A DNA stretch of 64,000 bases from an uncultured Burkholderiales bacterium (lineage in GTDB: Bacteria > Pseudomonadota > Gammaproteobacteria > Burkholderiales > Burkholderiaceae_C), in NCBI GenBank assembly GCA_945952065.1, contig CAMFGY010000001.1, positions 62,001 to 126,000 on the forward strand, given 5' to 3'. A model generated the notes under the pieces. It was given only the letters and a program-made list of their open reading frames with translations, did no database searches and had not been told where the DNA came from. Below are positions 1-8,703 of this stretch, in pieces. Position 1 is the stretch's first letter. The number at the start of each line of letters is the position of its first letter. The position numbers and the translations under genes are program-made.

Positions 1-4
1 CGCC

Positions 5-1189
5 ATGCGATCAAAACCCGAGGATCACCAGTTCCATCTCAACATCGCTAGCGCAGACGATTTACCAAGAAGCCCGGAGGCATCCAGAGATACCCCGTTG
101 CTGGATCTGACGTCGCTACTCGTCTTGGATTCGCTAGATCTGTTCGACCTCGTTTTCTCGGTTTTCAGACGCGTTGCTGTTCCTAGCCTCACTGTGGGTT
201 TTATCAGTCAGCACGCCCAAGGTTTGCTGACGAGCGCTACGACCATGGAAAAGGCGCAATCCATCCTCGGCCGAATCAACCATTGGATAGACAGGATTGA
301 ACAGCCAAGTACACAGCGAGCGCGGACGCGGGGGGTCATCTCAGCGAGTTCCCTGCTGCGCGAGTACGCCGACTTGGCCAACGGACATGCGTGGCTGAGC
401 TACTGTGACGACGCCATCACGAGGGCCATGATCCATGGAGAGAGCAAAGCCGCTCGCTTCTTTACAACGCTCGATCTTCTGAACGCGTTGTGCGACGAAC
501 GGTCGATCCAACCGCATGAAGTCGCCGACGCACTGCGCAAGCTGCACGAGTGGAATGTTGCCATCGAAGTTGAAGACCGATATTTGATCGCCTCGCTGAC
601 CGGCGCTGTGCCGGAGGGCTTTCGTGGAGGCGCGTCGCGGCGTTTTGATGCGTTTCAAGCGCACCAGCCTTTTACCACGCTGTCTAGGGCGATCTGGCAC
701 CCCGGAAAGAGTGCACGGGATCTTGTTAGACATATGGCGCACTTACTGACGTCGATGCTGCACAAAGGTGGCAGTGATCTCGACAGCGTTGCCGCAGTCT
801 TGGCGAGTTGGTACTTCCGCAGCCGCTTACTAGTGCCGACCGAAGGCACGGCATGGAAGTTGATGTGCTATCCGGTAATGCTTGCCATCGGCGTTCAGCA
901 AGCTCATTGTTGTGCGACGCTGGTAAGCGTGCTAAATCGCGCCGTCACCCTCAGCGTGGGCGACCAACACATGTCGGTCCAGACAGAAGCAGCAGTTGCA
1001 GGTGCACTCGGAAATATTGCAGGGTCGGTTGCAAAAAGCGATCAAGCCAAGGCAAATCAACTGCTCGACAAGTTGATTCTGGCCATGCCTCACCGCACAG
1101 CCAACGGAGACAGCTGCATGGATGGGTACACGGCGGCCGCAATGGCGGTCAAACAGGGCGACCAACGAAGCGCACCGGCAGCCACTTGA
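5..1189 (+). CDS. PIN-domain protein, possibly 5'-truncated by the window
   Basis: 394 residues from the first ATG, but the frame is open to the window edge, so the true start may lie outside. The sequence shows a PIN-like layout: an Asp in a hydrophobic strand at about residue 34, a CDD motif at about 134-136, then a TTLD-type helix start near 154-157 followed by helices typical of PIN folds. PIN domains are metal-dependent ribonucleases. Residues 200-394 are alpha-helical and unassigned. I infer it is the C-terminal part of, or a relative of, large TPR/PIN proteins. Base composition is less GC-rich than the rest of the window, which suggests an accessory origin. Family assignment is by motif reading only. 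Confidence 0.55.
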   Translation: MRSKPEDHQFHLNIASADDLPRSPEASRDTPLLDLTSLLVLDSLDLFDLVFSVFRRVAVPSLTVGFISQHAQGLLTSATTMEKAQSILGRINHWIDRIEQPSTQRARTRGVISASSLLREYADLANGHAWLSYCDDAITRAMIHGESKAARFFTTLDLLNALCDERSIQPHEVADALRKLHEWNVAIEVEDRYLIASLTGAVPEGFRGGASRRFDAFQAHQPFTTLSRAIWHPGKSARDLVRHMAHLLTSMLHKGGSDLDSVAAVLASWYFRSRLLVPTEGTAWKLMCYPVMLAIGVQQAHCCATLVSVLNRAVTLSVGDQHMSVQTEAAVAGALGNIAGSVAKSDQAKANQLLDKLILAMPHRTANGDSCMDGYTAAAMAVKQGDQRSAPAAT

Positions 1190-1545
1190 TCTATCGGGCA
1201 CATCGACCAAGCAGTCGAGGAACGCGGCATGTCGTTCATCAGAGGGGTTTGGACCGGGACTCCTTCGACGCTTCAGGCTTGTTGCAGTTTCAGGCCGCCG
1301 AATGGACAAAAGGGCGACCGCTCGCCAACATCAGCAATCAGCCTATCGCTGAAATTCGGCAGGCTCCCACTTTGAGCACATACCCGCGCAGCTCGATTTG
1401 ATTGCTCAATAGGCGGCAAGCAACGGGTTCAGCCAGCGGCCAAGAGTTCGGCTACGCATGTTTGAAAAACTCACTGACTCGCCCACCGACACATCAGAAG
1501 AAAAAAGACCTGGCTAACAAAGCCCCCTCCCCTACAGAACCAAAC
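1190..1545. other. Gene-poor interval between PIN gene and LysR gene
   Basis: 356 bases without a convincing coding frame. Short open frames here lack family resemblance and have no good ribosome-binding site. The composition is mixed and less GC-rich than downstream. No terminator hairpin with a T-run, tRNA or repeat was seen. It may be the decayed margin of an accessory segment. Confidence 0.5.
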
Positions 1546-2463
1546 TCACCCCTCCGCCAACCCCTCCACCAAATGGTCTATCCACGCCCGCACCTTGGGC
1601 GCTTGGTGGCGCTGCGAAGGGTAGAGCAGCCAGACGGTGCCGGAGTATTCGGTGAGGTGTTCCCAGTCGGCCAAGACGGGTTGCAAGGCGCCGCGTTGCA
1701 GGGCCGCGCGGGCGCAGAACTCGGGCAGGCTGGCGATGCCCAGGTCGGCCAGCGCGCCTTCGAGGCGCATTTCGCTGTGGTTGGCCACATAGCGTCCGCT
1801 GACGCGCACCGTGAGCTCCTGTGCGCCGCGGCGAAAGCGCCAGTGGCGGTCGCGCTCGTCCTCGCCCAAGAACAGGCATGAATGCGCGGCGAGTTCGCGC
1901 GGCTGGGCGGGGCTGCCGCCATGCGCCGCCAAGTACGCGGGGCTGGCGCACAGCAGATGCCGCAGCTTGAGCACCGGGCGGCCGGCGAGTCCCGGCGGCG
2001 GCGTTTCGGTGACGCGAATGGCCAGATCGATGGCTTCGTCGAAGAGATCCAGGGCGCGGTCGGTCACCACCATTTGCACATCGACCTTGGGGTAGCGGCG
2101 CAAAAACGCGGGCACCAAAGGGTGGACCAATTGGCGCGCAATGGCCTTGGGGCAGCTGACCCGCAAAAGCCCCTGCGGCTCGGCGGAGGCGGTGTCGCTC
2201 AGGGCCAGCACCTCGCGCGCCGCCGCCAACATGGCTTGGCAGCGCGCGTGCGCGGCTTGGCCGGCCTCGGTCAAGCGCAGCTTGCGGGTGCTGCGCTCCA
2301 GCAGGCGCACCCGCAGCAAAGCCTCCAAGCGGGCGATCTGGCGGCTCACTGCCGAGGGGCTGAGGCCCATTTTTCGGGCGGCGGCCGAGAAGCTGCCCGC
2401 CTCCACCACGCAGGCAAAGGCGGCCATGTCCGGCAGGCTGTCAAAGGCTTCATTGATGCTCAT
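1546..2463 (-). CDS. LysR family transcriptional regulator
   Basis: 305 residues. The N-terminal winged helix-turn-helix (about residues 8-67) carries the typical pattern FSAAARKMGLSPSAVSRQI, followed by a substrate-binding domain of the CrgA/DsdC-like group with short loops. I chose the ATG at 2463 over a TTG three codons upstream. The gene is divergent from the EamA transporter at 2565, which is the usual LysR-target arrangement, so it may control that exporter. Imperfect TTGAT-type half sites lie in the shared gap near 2490 and 2550. The effector is unknown. Confidence 0.9.
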   Translation of the reverse strand: MSINEAFDSLPDMAAFACVVEAGSFSAAARKMGLSPSAVSRQIARLEALLRVRLLERSTRKLRLTEAGQAAHARCQAMLAAAREVLALSDTASAEPQGLLRVSCPKAIARQLVHPLVPAFLRRYPKVDVQMVVTDRALDLFDEAIDLAIRVTETPPPGLAGRPVLKLRHLLCASPAYLAAHGGSPAQPRELAAHSCLFLGEDERDRHWRFRRGAQELTVRVSGRYVANHSEMRLEGALADLGIASLPEFCARAALQRGALQPVLADWEHLTEYSGTVWLLYPSQRHQAPKVRAWIDHLVEGLAEG

Positions 2464-2564
2464 GGCGCACAAATGCTGTTCCAGAACGGTGGATTATCAA
2501 TTTCAACGCGAAGCCGAACAATGCGGCCCATCGCATCCACCCGCCGGCATTGATTACCAACCCC

Positions 2565-3494
2565 ATGAATCCCAGCCTGAGCCTTTCGACCCTCCCCAGC
2601 CGCCGGCTGATGCACGTTTCAGACCTGATGCTCTTGCTGGTCGCCTTGGTTTGGGGCAGCAGCTATGCCGTGGCCAAGAGCGCGCTGCAGTTCTACCCGG
2701 TGCTGGGTTTTCTGGCGCTGCGCTTTGGCTTGACCTTTGCGCTGCTGCTGCCCAGCTGGCTACGCACGGCACCCGCCCAGCGCCGCGCCGCCCTGCGCAG
2801 CGGCCTGCCCCTGGGCTTGATGATGTTGAGCATTTTTCTTTGCGAGACCTTTGGCCTGGCCCTGACCCTGGCCAGCAATGCCGCCTTTTTGATCAGCCTG
2901 TGCGTGGTGTTCACCCCCTTTGTGGAGTGGGGCTTGCTGCGCCGCCGCCCGGCGCGTGCCTTGTTTGCGTTTGCGGCCCTGTCGCTGCTGGGCGCGGCCT
3001 TGCTCAGCGGTGGCCTGCAAGGGCAGCTGGGGCTGGGCGACGCCTTGATGCTGGCCGCCGCCCTGCTGCGCGCACTGACGGTTTGCATGACCGCCAAGCT
3101 CAGCCAAAAGCACCCCGCCCCCGCCCTGGCCTTGACCACGGTGCAGGCGGCGGTGATCGCGCTGGGCTGTTTGGCGCTGGCTTGGGCCCAGGGTTGGGGT
3201 GGTACTGCCTTATCGGCCCAGTCCATCGCCCTGCTGCCGCTGCCCAGCCAAGCCGCCTTCTGGTGGGCCACCGTCTACCTGGTGCTGGGCTGCACAGTGT
3301 TTGCCTTTTTTGCGCAGAACTGGGCGCTCAAGCACAGCACGCCCAGCCGCGTCGCCCTGTTGACCAGCAGTGAGCCGGCTTTTGGCGCCCTGTTTGCCGT
3401 GCTGGGCCTGGGGGAACAGCTCGGCCCGCAGGCCTGGCTGGGAGGCGGCTTGATCGTGCTGGCCGCTTTGTGGACCAGCGCTCGGCGGCCCTGA
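2565..3494 (+). CDS. EamA/DMT family transporter
   Basis: 309 residues forming about ten hydrophobic segments, with the duplicated EamA architecture of drug/metabolite transporters in the inner membrane. The first repeat opens with the characteristic ALVWGSSYAVAK motif and the second ends in a SSEPAFGALFA stretch. The ATG at 2565 is preferred over a TTG at 2550. Such proteins export small metabolites or amino acids, but the substrate cannot be read from the sequence. It is divergent from a LysR gene, its likely regulator. Confidence 0.9.
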   Translation: MNPSLSLSTLPSRRLMHVSDLMLLLVALVWGSSYAVAKSALQFYPVLGFLALRFGLTFALLLPSWLRTAPAQRRAALRSGLPLGLMMLSIFLCETFGLALTLASNAAFLISLCVVFTPFVEWGLLRRRPARALFAFAALSLLGAALLSGGLQGQLGLGDALMLAAALLRALTVCMTAKLSQKHPAPALALTTVQAAVIALGCLALAWAQGWGGTALSAQSIALLPLPSQAAFWWATVYLVLGCTVFAFFAQNWALKHSTPSRVALLTSSEPAFGALFAVLGLGEQLGPQAWLGGGLIVLAALWTSARRP

Positions 3495-3676
3495 CGCAAG
3501 GCCTGTGCACCAAAGACGCGCTGGCAAGGCCCTGCCGAGCGCACCAAAGCGAAGCAAGCACTCATGGCGCCCCAATTCAGCGCATCTTGAGGAGGTCAGC
3601 GCCTTCTAGACCTTGCAAAACCGGGCACAGAGCTTGCGTAGCTCAAGCCAAAGCAAGCGACCGGAGACGCCCCACC

Positions 3677-5104
3677 ATGCATGCGCTGACCCTCCCCGCC
3701 CCCGGGCACCACGACGAGATGCTGCTCGCCAGCGGTGCGCTGCGGCCCCATTACCAGCAGTTCGCCAACTGGCTGCATGCCCAGACCCCCGAGGCCCTGG
3801 CCAAGAAACGCGCCGAGGCCGACCTGCTGTTCCACCGCGTCGGCATCACTTTTGCCGTGTATGGCGATGAGGCCGGGGCCGAGCGCCTGATCCCCTTTGA
3901 CACCGTGCCCCGCATCGTGCCGGCCGAGGAGTGGCGCATGCTGGAGGCCGGCCTGCGCCAGCGCGTCAATGCGCTGAACCGCTTTTTGTGGGACATCTAT
4001 CACGAGCATGAAATCGTCAAGGCCGGGCTGCTGCCCGCCGAGCAGGTGTTTGCCAATGCGCAATACCAACCGGCCATGCAGGGCCTGGACCTGCCGCATG
4101 GCATCTACGCCCACATCACCGGCGTCGATTTGATCCGCCACTCTGACGGCGGCTACTACGTGCTGGAAGACAATTTGCGCGTGCCCAGCGGGGTCAGCTA
4201 TATGCTGGAAAACCGCAAGATGATGATGCGCTTGTTTCCGGAGTTATTCGCAAAGTATGCGGTGGCGCCGGTGGCGCATTACCCCACCCTGCTGCTCAAC
4301 ACCCTGCGCCACGCTAGCTTGGCTGAAGCACCCAATGTGGTGGTGCTCACCCCCGGCCCCTTCAACAGCGCCTATTTCGAACACGCCTTCCTGGCGCAGC
4401 AAATGGGCGTGGAGCTGGTGGAAGGGCAAGACCTGTTCGTCAAAGACGAGTTCTTGTACATGCGCACCACGGTGGGGCCGAAGCGGGTGGATGTGATCTA
4501 CCGCCGCATCGACGACGCGTTTTTAGACCCGCTCGCCTTCCGCGCGGACTCGATGTTAGGCGTGCCCGGCCTGCTGTCGGTCTACAAGCAAGGCCATGTG
4601 ATCCTGGCCAATGCCATCGGCACCGGCGTGGCGGATGACAAGTCCATCTACCCCTATGTGCCGGACATGATTCGCTTCTACCTGGGTGAAGAACCCATTC
4701 TGCACAATGTGCCGACCTGGCAATGCCGCAAGCCCGCCGATCTGGACCATGTGCTCAACCACATGGCCGAGCTGGTGGTGAAAGAGGTGCATGGCGCGGG
4801 CGGATACGGCATGTTGGTTGGGCCGGCCGCCACCGCGGCCGAGGTCGAGGACTTCAAAGACCGGGTGCGCGCCAACCCCAGCAACTACATTGCCCAACCC
4901 ACGCTGTGCCTGAGCAGCTGCCCGACCTTTGTGGAGAATGGCATTGCGCCGCGCCACATCGACCTGCGCCCCTTTGTGCTGAGCGGCCGCGAGGTCAGCA
5001 TGGTGGCCGGCGGCCTGACCCGCGTGGCGCTCAAGCAAGGCTCGCTGGTGGTGAACTCCTCGCAAGGCGGCGGCACCAAAGACACCTGGATTCTGGAGGC
5101 TTGA
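3677..5104 (+). CDS. Circularly permuted ATP-grasp protein of the Anbu cluster
   Basis: 475 residues from the ATG at 3677, the usual length for type-2 circularly permuted ATP-grasp proteins. The open frame extends upstream, but that part has no family match. Recognisable blocks are LFHRVGITFAVYG near residue 50, GLDLPHGIYAHITGVDLIR near 135, EDNLRVPSGVSYMLENR near 165 and the C-terminal RHIDLRPFVLSG with SSQGGGTKDTW. ATP-grasp enzymes ligate carboxylates to amines. With the next gene (alpha-E) it is predicted in the literature to form a peptide or amide ligase. It is the first gene of a four-gene run with short gaps. The actual substrate is unknown. Confidence 0.92.
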   Translation: MHALTLPAPGHHDEMLLASGALRPHYQQFANWLHAQTPEALAKKRAEADLLFHRVGITFAVYGDEAGAERLIPFDTVPRIVPAEEWRMLEAGLRQRVNALNRFLWDIYHEHEIVKAGLLPAEQVFANAQYQPAMQGLDLPHGIYAHITGVDLIRHSDGGYYVLEDNLRVPSGVSYMLENRKMMMRLFPELFAKYAVAPVAHYPTLLLNTLRHASLAEAPNVVVLTPGPFNSAYFEHAFLAQQMGVELVEGQDLFVKDEFLYMRTTVGPKRVDVIYRRIDDAFLDPLAFRADSMLGVPGLLSVYKQGHVILANAIGTGVADDKSIYPYVPDMIRFYLGEEPILHNVPTWQCRKPADLDHVLNHMAELVVKEVHGAGGYGMLVGPAATAAEVEDFKDRVRANPSNYIAQPTLCLSSCPTFVENGIAPRHIDLRPFVLSGREVSMVAGGLTRVALKQGSLVVNSSQGGGTKDTWILEA

Positions 5105-5181
5105 TGCCCCCTGCGAGCCCATGGCTGGACTGAGCTTGCGCCAAGCAGGCGCTCTCGCTCGACTTTGAATGGAGTTTTCAA

Positions 5182-6150
5182 ATGCTATCTAGGACCGCCG
5201 CGCAGCTCTATTGGATGAGCCGTTATGTGGAGCGCGCCGAGAACTTGGTGCGCATGTTGGACGTGACGCACTCGCTGTCTTTGCTGCCGCAGTCGCGCGG
5301 CGCCATGACCGAGCTGGCGGCTCCGCTGGCCGTCACCGGCACGCTGGAGGCCTTCACCGCCAGCCAAAGAACGCTGGAGGCCGAGGCGCTGTTCAACTTC
5401 ATGGCGCTGGACTTGAGCAACCCGGCCTCGGTGCTGAGCTGCTTGCGCTCGGCGCGCGAGAACGCCCATGCGGTGCGCGGGCAAATCACCACCGAGATGT
5501 GGGAGGCCATCAACAGCACGTGGCTGGAGGGGCGCGAGTTCCCCAAGCGCGGCATCGCCAGCGTCTCGAGCTTTTTTGATTGGGTGAAGGAGCGCTCGCA
5601 TCTGTTTCGCGGCGCCACTTACGGCACGCTGCAACGCAATGACGCCTATTGCTTCATCCGCCTGGGCACTTTTGTCGAACGCGCCGACAACACCGCCCGA
5701 CTGCTTGATGTGAAGTCGCAGCTGATCGAGCCGGCCGTGCCCAGCCTCGCGCCGGTGGATGTGCCGCAGGAGAGTGCGCCGGACTTCTACGCCTGGAGCG
5801 CGCTTTTGCGTTCGCTCTCGGCCTTTGAGGCTTACCACGCGGTGTATCGCGACAGCCTGGATGGGCGCCGCGTCACCGAGCTCTTGATTCTGCGCCCCGA
5901 TGTGCCGCGCAGCCTGCGCGCCTGCTGCGATGAGATTCGGGCCATCTTGCCCCTGATCGAGGCGCGAGCCGGGGCCTTGGATGCGGGCCGCGAGGTCAAG
6001 CAATTGGCCGGCCGCCTGTCTTTGCGCCTGGAATATGGCGCCGTGGATGAAATCCTCAGCACCGGCCTGCATCGCTGGCTGACGGCCTTTCTTGAAGACG
6101 CGGCCCAACTCAGCGACGCGATTCGTGCCGCCTATCTGGAAGCCAATTGA
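5182..6150 (+). CDS. Alpha-E domain-containing protein
   Basis: 322 residues, nearly all alpha-helical. It begins with the family hallmark MLSRTAAQLYWMSRYVERAE, and the domain covers essentially the whole chain. Alpha-E proteins occur next to circularly permuted ATP-grasp proteins and are thought to act with them in an amidoligase system; the biochemistry is unresolved. The gene starts 77 bases after the ATP-grasp gene and 29 bases before the transglutaminase gene, which supports co-transcription. A ribosome-binding site of the GGAG type precedes the ATG. Confidence 0.93.
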   Translation: MLSRTAAQLYWMSRYVERAENLVRMLDVTHSLSLLPQSRGAMTELAAPLAVTGTLEAFTASQRTLEAEALFNFMALDLSNPASVLSCLRSARENAHAVRGQITTEMWEAINSTWLEGREFPKRGIASVSSFFDWVKERSHLFRGATYGTLQRNDAYCFIRLGTFVERADNTARLLDVKSQLIEPAVPSLAPVDVPQESAPDFYAWSALLRSLSAFEAYHAVYRDSLDGRRVTELLILRPDVPRSLRACCDEIRAILPLIEARAGALDAGREVKQLAGRLSLRLEYGAVDEILSTGLHRWLTAFLEDAAQLSDAIRAAYLEAN

Positions 6151-6179
6151 ATCCCCACCTTGACTGAGGGCTGAATGCC

Positions 6180-7019
6180 GTGCACCTCCAAATCGCCCAC
6201 GAAACGATTTATCGCTACGCCAGCCCGGTGCGGCGCAGCACCCAATACCTGCGGCTGACGCCCAGCGATGGCCCGACGCAGCGCGTGCTGGCTTGGGACT
6301 TGAGCCTGCCGGCGCCGGCGCGGCAATGCCTGGACGCCTATGGCAACCTCATGCATGTGCTGACCCTGGACGAGCCGCATCTGGAGATCCATTTGCACGC
6401 CCGCGGTGTGGTCGAAACGCATGACGGCCCGCCCGAACCCGAATCCACGCCCAAGGCCGGCACCCAGGCCCTGGCGCCCGAGGTGTTCTTGCGCGACTCG
6501 GCCCTGACCCAGGCAGACGCCGCCCTGCGGGCCTTTGCGCAAGCCCATGCCCGCGCCGTCGCCGACGATGCCTGGCAAGGCCTGCTGGGCCTGATGCAGG
6601 CCCTGGGCGAACACATGCCCTACACACCCGGCGAAACCGATGCCGCCACGCCGGCGGCCCAGGCCTTCGCCGCAAGGCTGGGGGTGTGCCAAGACCATGC
6701 CCAGGTGTTTGCCACCTGCGCGCGCCTGCTGGGCTTGCCGACCCGCTATGTATCGGGCTATCTGGCGGCCGACCAAACCCATGTGGCCAGCCACGCCTGG
6801 GCCGAAACCTGGCTGCCCGCGCACAAAGGCCGGGCCGCGGGCTGGCTGGGTTTTGATGTGTCCAACCAATGTTTGGCCGACGGCCGCTATGTGCGGCTGG
6901 CCCAGGGCACCGACTATCTGGACGCATGCCCGGTGCGCGGCATGCGTTTGGGGGGCGGGCTGGAAGCGCTGCACGCGGTGGTGCGGGTTTCTGTGGCGCA
7001 CACCGTGCCCGATCAATGA
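6180..7019 (+). CDS. Transglutaminase-like cysteine protease family protein
   Basis: 279 residues from a GTG start; a nearby ATG is out of frame. The N-terminal beta region begins MHLQIAHETIYRYASPV, a standard start for this family. The papain-like triad is visible: Cys in LGVCQDHAQVF, His in SHAWAETW and Asp in GWLGFDVSN. Bacterial members of this group are predicted peptidases rather than cross-linking enzymes. It sits between alpha-E and Anbu, 57 bases before the latter, so it is most likely the second hydrolase of the cluster. No signal peptide is seen, which implies a cytosolic location. Confidence 0.93.
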   Translation: MHLQIAHETIYRYASPVRRSTQYLRLTPSDGPTQRVLAWDLSLPAPARQCLDAYGNLMHVLTLDEPHLEIHLHARGVVETHDGPPEPESTPKAGTQALAPEVFLRDSALTQADAALRAFAQAHARAVADDAWQGLLGLMQALGEHMPYTPGETDAATPAAQAFAARLGVCQDHAQVFATCARLLGLPTRYVSGYLAADQTHVASHAWAETWLPAHKGRAAGWLGFDVSNQCLADGRYVRLAQGTDYLDACPVRGMRLGGGLEALHAVVRVSVAHTVPDQ

Positions 7020-7076
7020 GCGGCCCGTCGGCGCCGATAATTCCGCTCAGCCTCAGAACTTGCCCCCGACCTCGCC

Positions 7077-7808
7077 ATGACTTACTGCGTTGCCATGCGT
7101 CTCGACGCCGGCCTGCTCTTCGCCTCGGATTCGCGCACCAATGCGGGCGTGGATCACATTGCCAGCTTCCGCAAGATGAGCGTGTTTGAGCAAGAAGGCG
7201 AGCGGCTCATCGTCTTGCTGAGTGCCGGCAATTTGGCCACCACGCAAAGCGTCATCAGCCTGCTGCGGCAAAGGCTGAACCATGAGGGCGAGCACCTGCT
7301 GAACCGCCCTTCGATGTACGACGTGGCCGAGCTGGTGGGCCGCACCGTCAAAGAGATCGTGGCCCGTGATGCCAATGCGCAGTCGCTCGGCCAGGGCGTG
7401 GATTTCGGCGGCAACTTCATCGTCGGCGGCCAGATCCGCGGCGAAGAACCCCGGCTCTTCCACGTTTACGCCCAAGGCAATTTCATCGAGGCCAGCGAAG
7501 ACACGCCTTACTTCCAGATCGGCGAGTCCAAATACGGCAAGCCCATCATCGACCGCGTCATCAACACCGGCACCTCGCTGAAGGAAGCCGCCAAATGCAC
7601 GCTGATTTCGTTTGACTCCACCATCCGCAGCAATCTCTCGGTCGGCCTGCCCATCGACATGCTGCTGTACCGCGCCCACAGCTTCGCCAAGGCGGAGCCA
7701 CACCGCGTCACCGCCGACGACCCCTACTTCAACAAGCTGCGCCGGGGCTGGGGCGAAGGGCTCAAGCGCGTCTTCGCCAAGCTGCCGGACGAAGACTGGT
7801 TCCGCTGA
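7077..7808 (+). CDS. Anbu, proteasome-type (HslV-like) protease
   Basis: 243 residues. The chain begins Met-Thr, so removal of Met exposes Thr as the N-terminal nucleophile, as in proteasome beta-subunits and HslV. Typical Anbu blocks follow: FASDSRTNAGVDHI, SAGNLATTQSV and the C-terminal PYFNKLRRGWGEGLK. Anbu (ancestral beta-subunit) is known to assemble into open helical or ring-like particles, and its physiological substrate is not established. It closes the ATP-grasp/alpha-E/transglutaminase run. No AAA+ unfoldase is encoded nearby. Confidence 0.93.
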   Translation: MTYCVAMRLDAGLLFASDSRTNAGVDHIASFRKMSVFEQEGERLIVLLSAGNLATTQSVISLLRQRLNHEGEHLLNRPSMYDVAELVGRTVKEIVARDANAQSLGQGVDFGGNFIVGGQIRGEEPRLFHVYAQGNFIEASEDTPYFQIGESKYGKPIIDRVINTGTSLKEAAKCTLISFDSTIRSNLSVGLPIDMLLYRAHSFAKAEPHRVTADDPYFNKLRRGWGEGLKRVFAKLPDEDWFR

Positions 7809-7938
7809 TGCGGTGATGCGCTGAGCGCAGGCGGCGAGAACAGAGAGAGCGGCAAAAACGGCCCCGCATCAACCCTCATCCGTTCGTCATTTGCTGCAGT
7901 GCACAATAGCCGCATTGCAACCACGTTCGGGAGCCGGC

Positions 7939-8703
7939 ATGCGTCGCGTCGTTTTCAACCAAAAAGGTGGAGTCGGCAAATCCACCATCGCCAGCAATCT
8001 GGCCGCCATTGCGGCCCACCAAGGCCAACGCACCTTGTTGGTGGACCTGGATCGGCAAGGCAATTCCACCCGCTATTTGCTGGGTGAGGCCGCCGATGAG
8101 GCGCAGCCCGGCGCGGCCGAGTTTTTTGAGACCACGCTGAAATTCAGCGTCAGGGCGCCCAAGACCAGCGACTTCATCGTCGAGTCGCCCTGGGAGAACC
8201 TGCACCTGATGCCGGCCGGCCCGGCGCTGGATGAACTGCACAGCAAGCTGGAAAGCCGCTACAAGATCTACAAGCTGCGCGACGCCTTGATCGAGCTGGG
8301 CGCGGACTATGACGAAATTTGGATCGACACCCCGCCCTCGCTGAACTTCTACACCCGCTCGGCCCTGATCGCCGCCCAGGCCTGCCTGATTCCGTTTGAC
8401 TGCGATGACTTCTCGCGCCGGGCCCTGTATGAGCTGATCGAAAACGTCAACGAGATCCAGGCGGACCACAACAAGGATCTGGTGGTAGGCGGCATTGTGG
8501 TGAACCAGTTCCAGGCCCGCGCGGCCTTGCCACAGCGCACCGTGCAAGCGCTGATCGACGAAGGCCTGCCGGTGCTAACGCCCTATCTGAGCGCCAGCGT
8601 GAAGGTCAAAGAGTCGCATGAGCTGGCGCGGCCGATGATTCACCTCGACGCCAAACACAAGCTCAGCCAGGAACTGCTGGCTCTTTACGAGTCCTTGGCC
8701 TGA
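7939..8703 (+). CDS. ParA/MinD-like ATPase, orphan
   Basis: 254 residues starting at the ATG at 7939, preceded by GGGAG. The deviant Walker A motif KGGVGKST lies at residues 9-16, with the signature lysine at position 9; a Walker B/switch region reads IWIDTPPSL and a DLDRQGNST block binds nucleotide. ParA proteins dimerise on ATP and position DNA or protein cargo. There is no parB or plasmid context here, so cargo positioning is more likely than plasmid partition. It lies 130 bases after the Anbu gene on the same strand and overlaps the convergent diguanylate cyclase gene by 19 bases. Confidence 0.9.
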   Translation: MRRVVFNQKGGVGKSTIASNLAAIAAHQGQRTLLVDLDRQGNSTRYLLGEAADEAQPGAAEFFETTLKFSVRAPKTSDFIVESPWENLHLMPAGPALDELHSKLESRYKIYKLRDALIELGADYDEIWIDTPPSLNFYTRSALIAAQACLIPFDCDDFSRRALYELIENVNEIQADHNKDLVVGGIVVNQFQARAALPQRTVQALIDEGLPVLTPYLSASVKVKESHELARPMIHLDAKHKLSQELLALYESLA

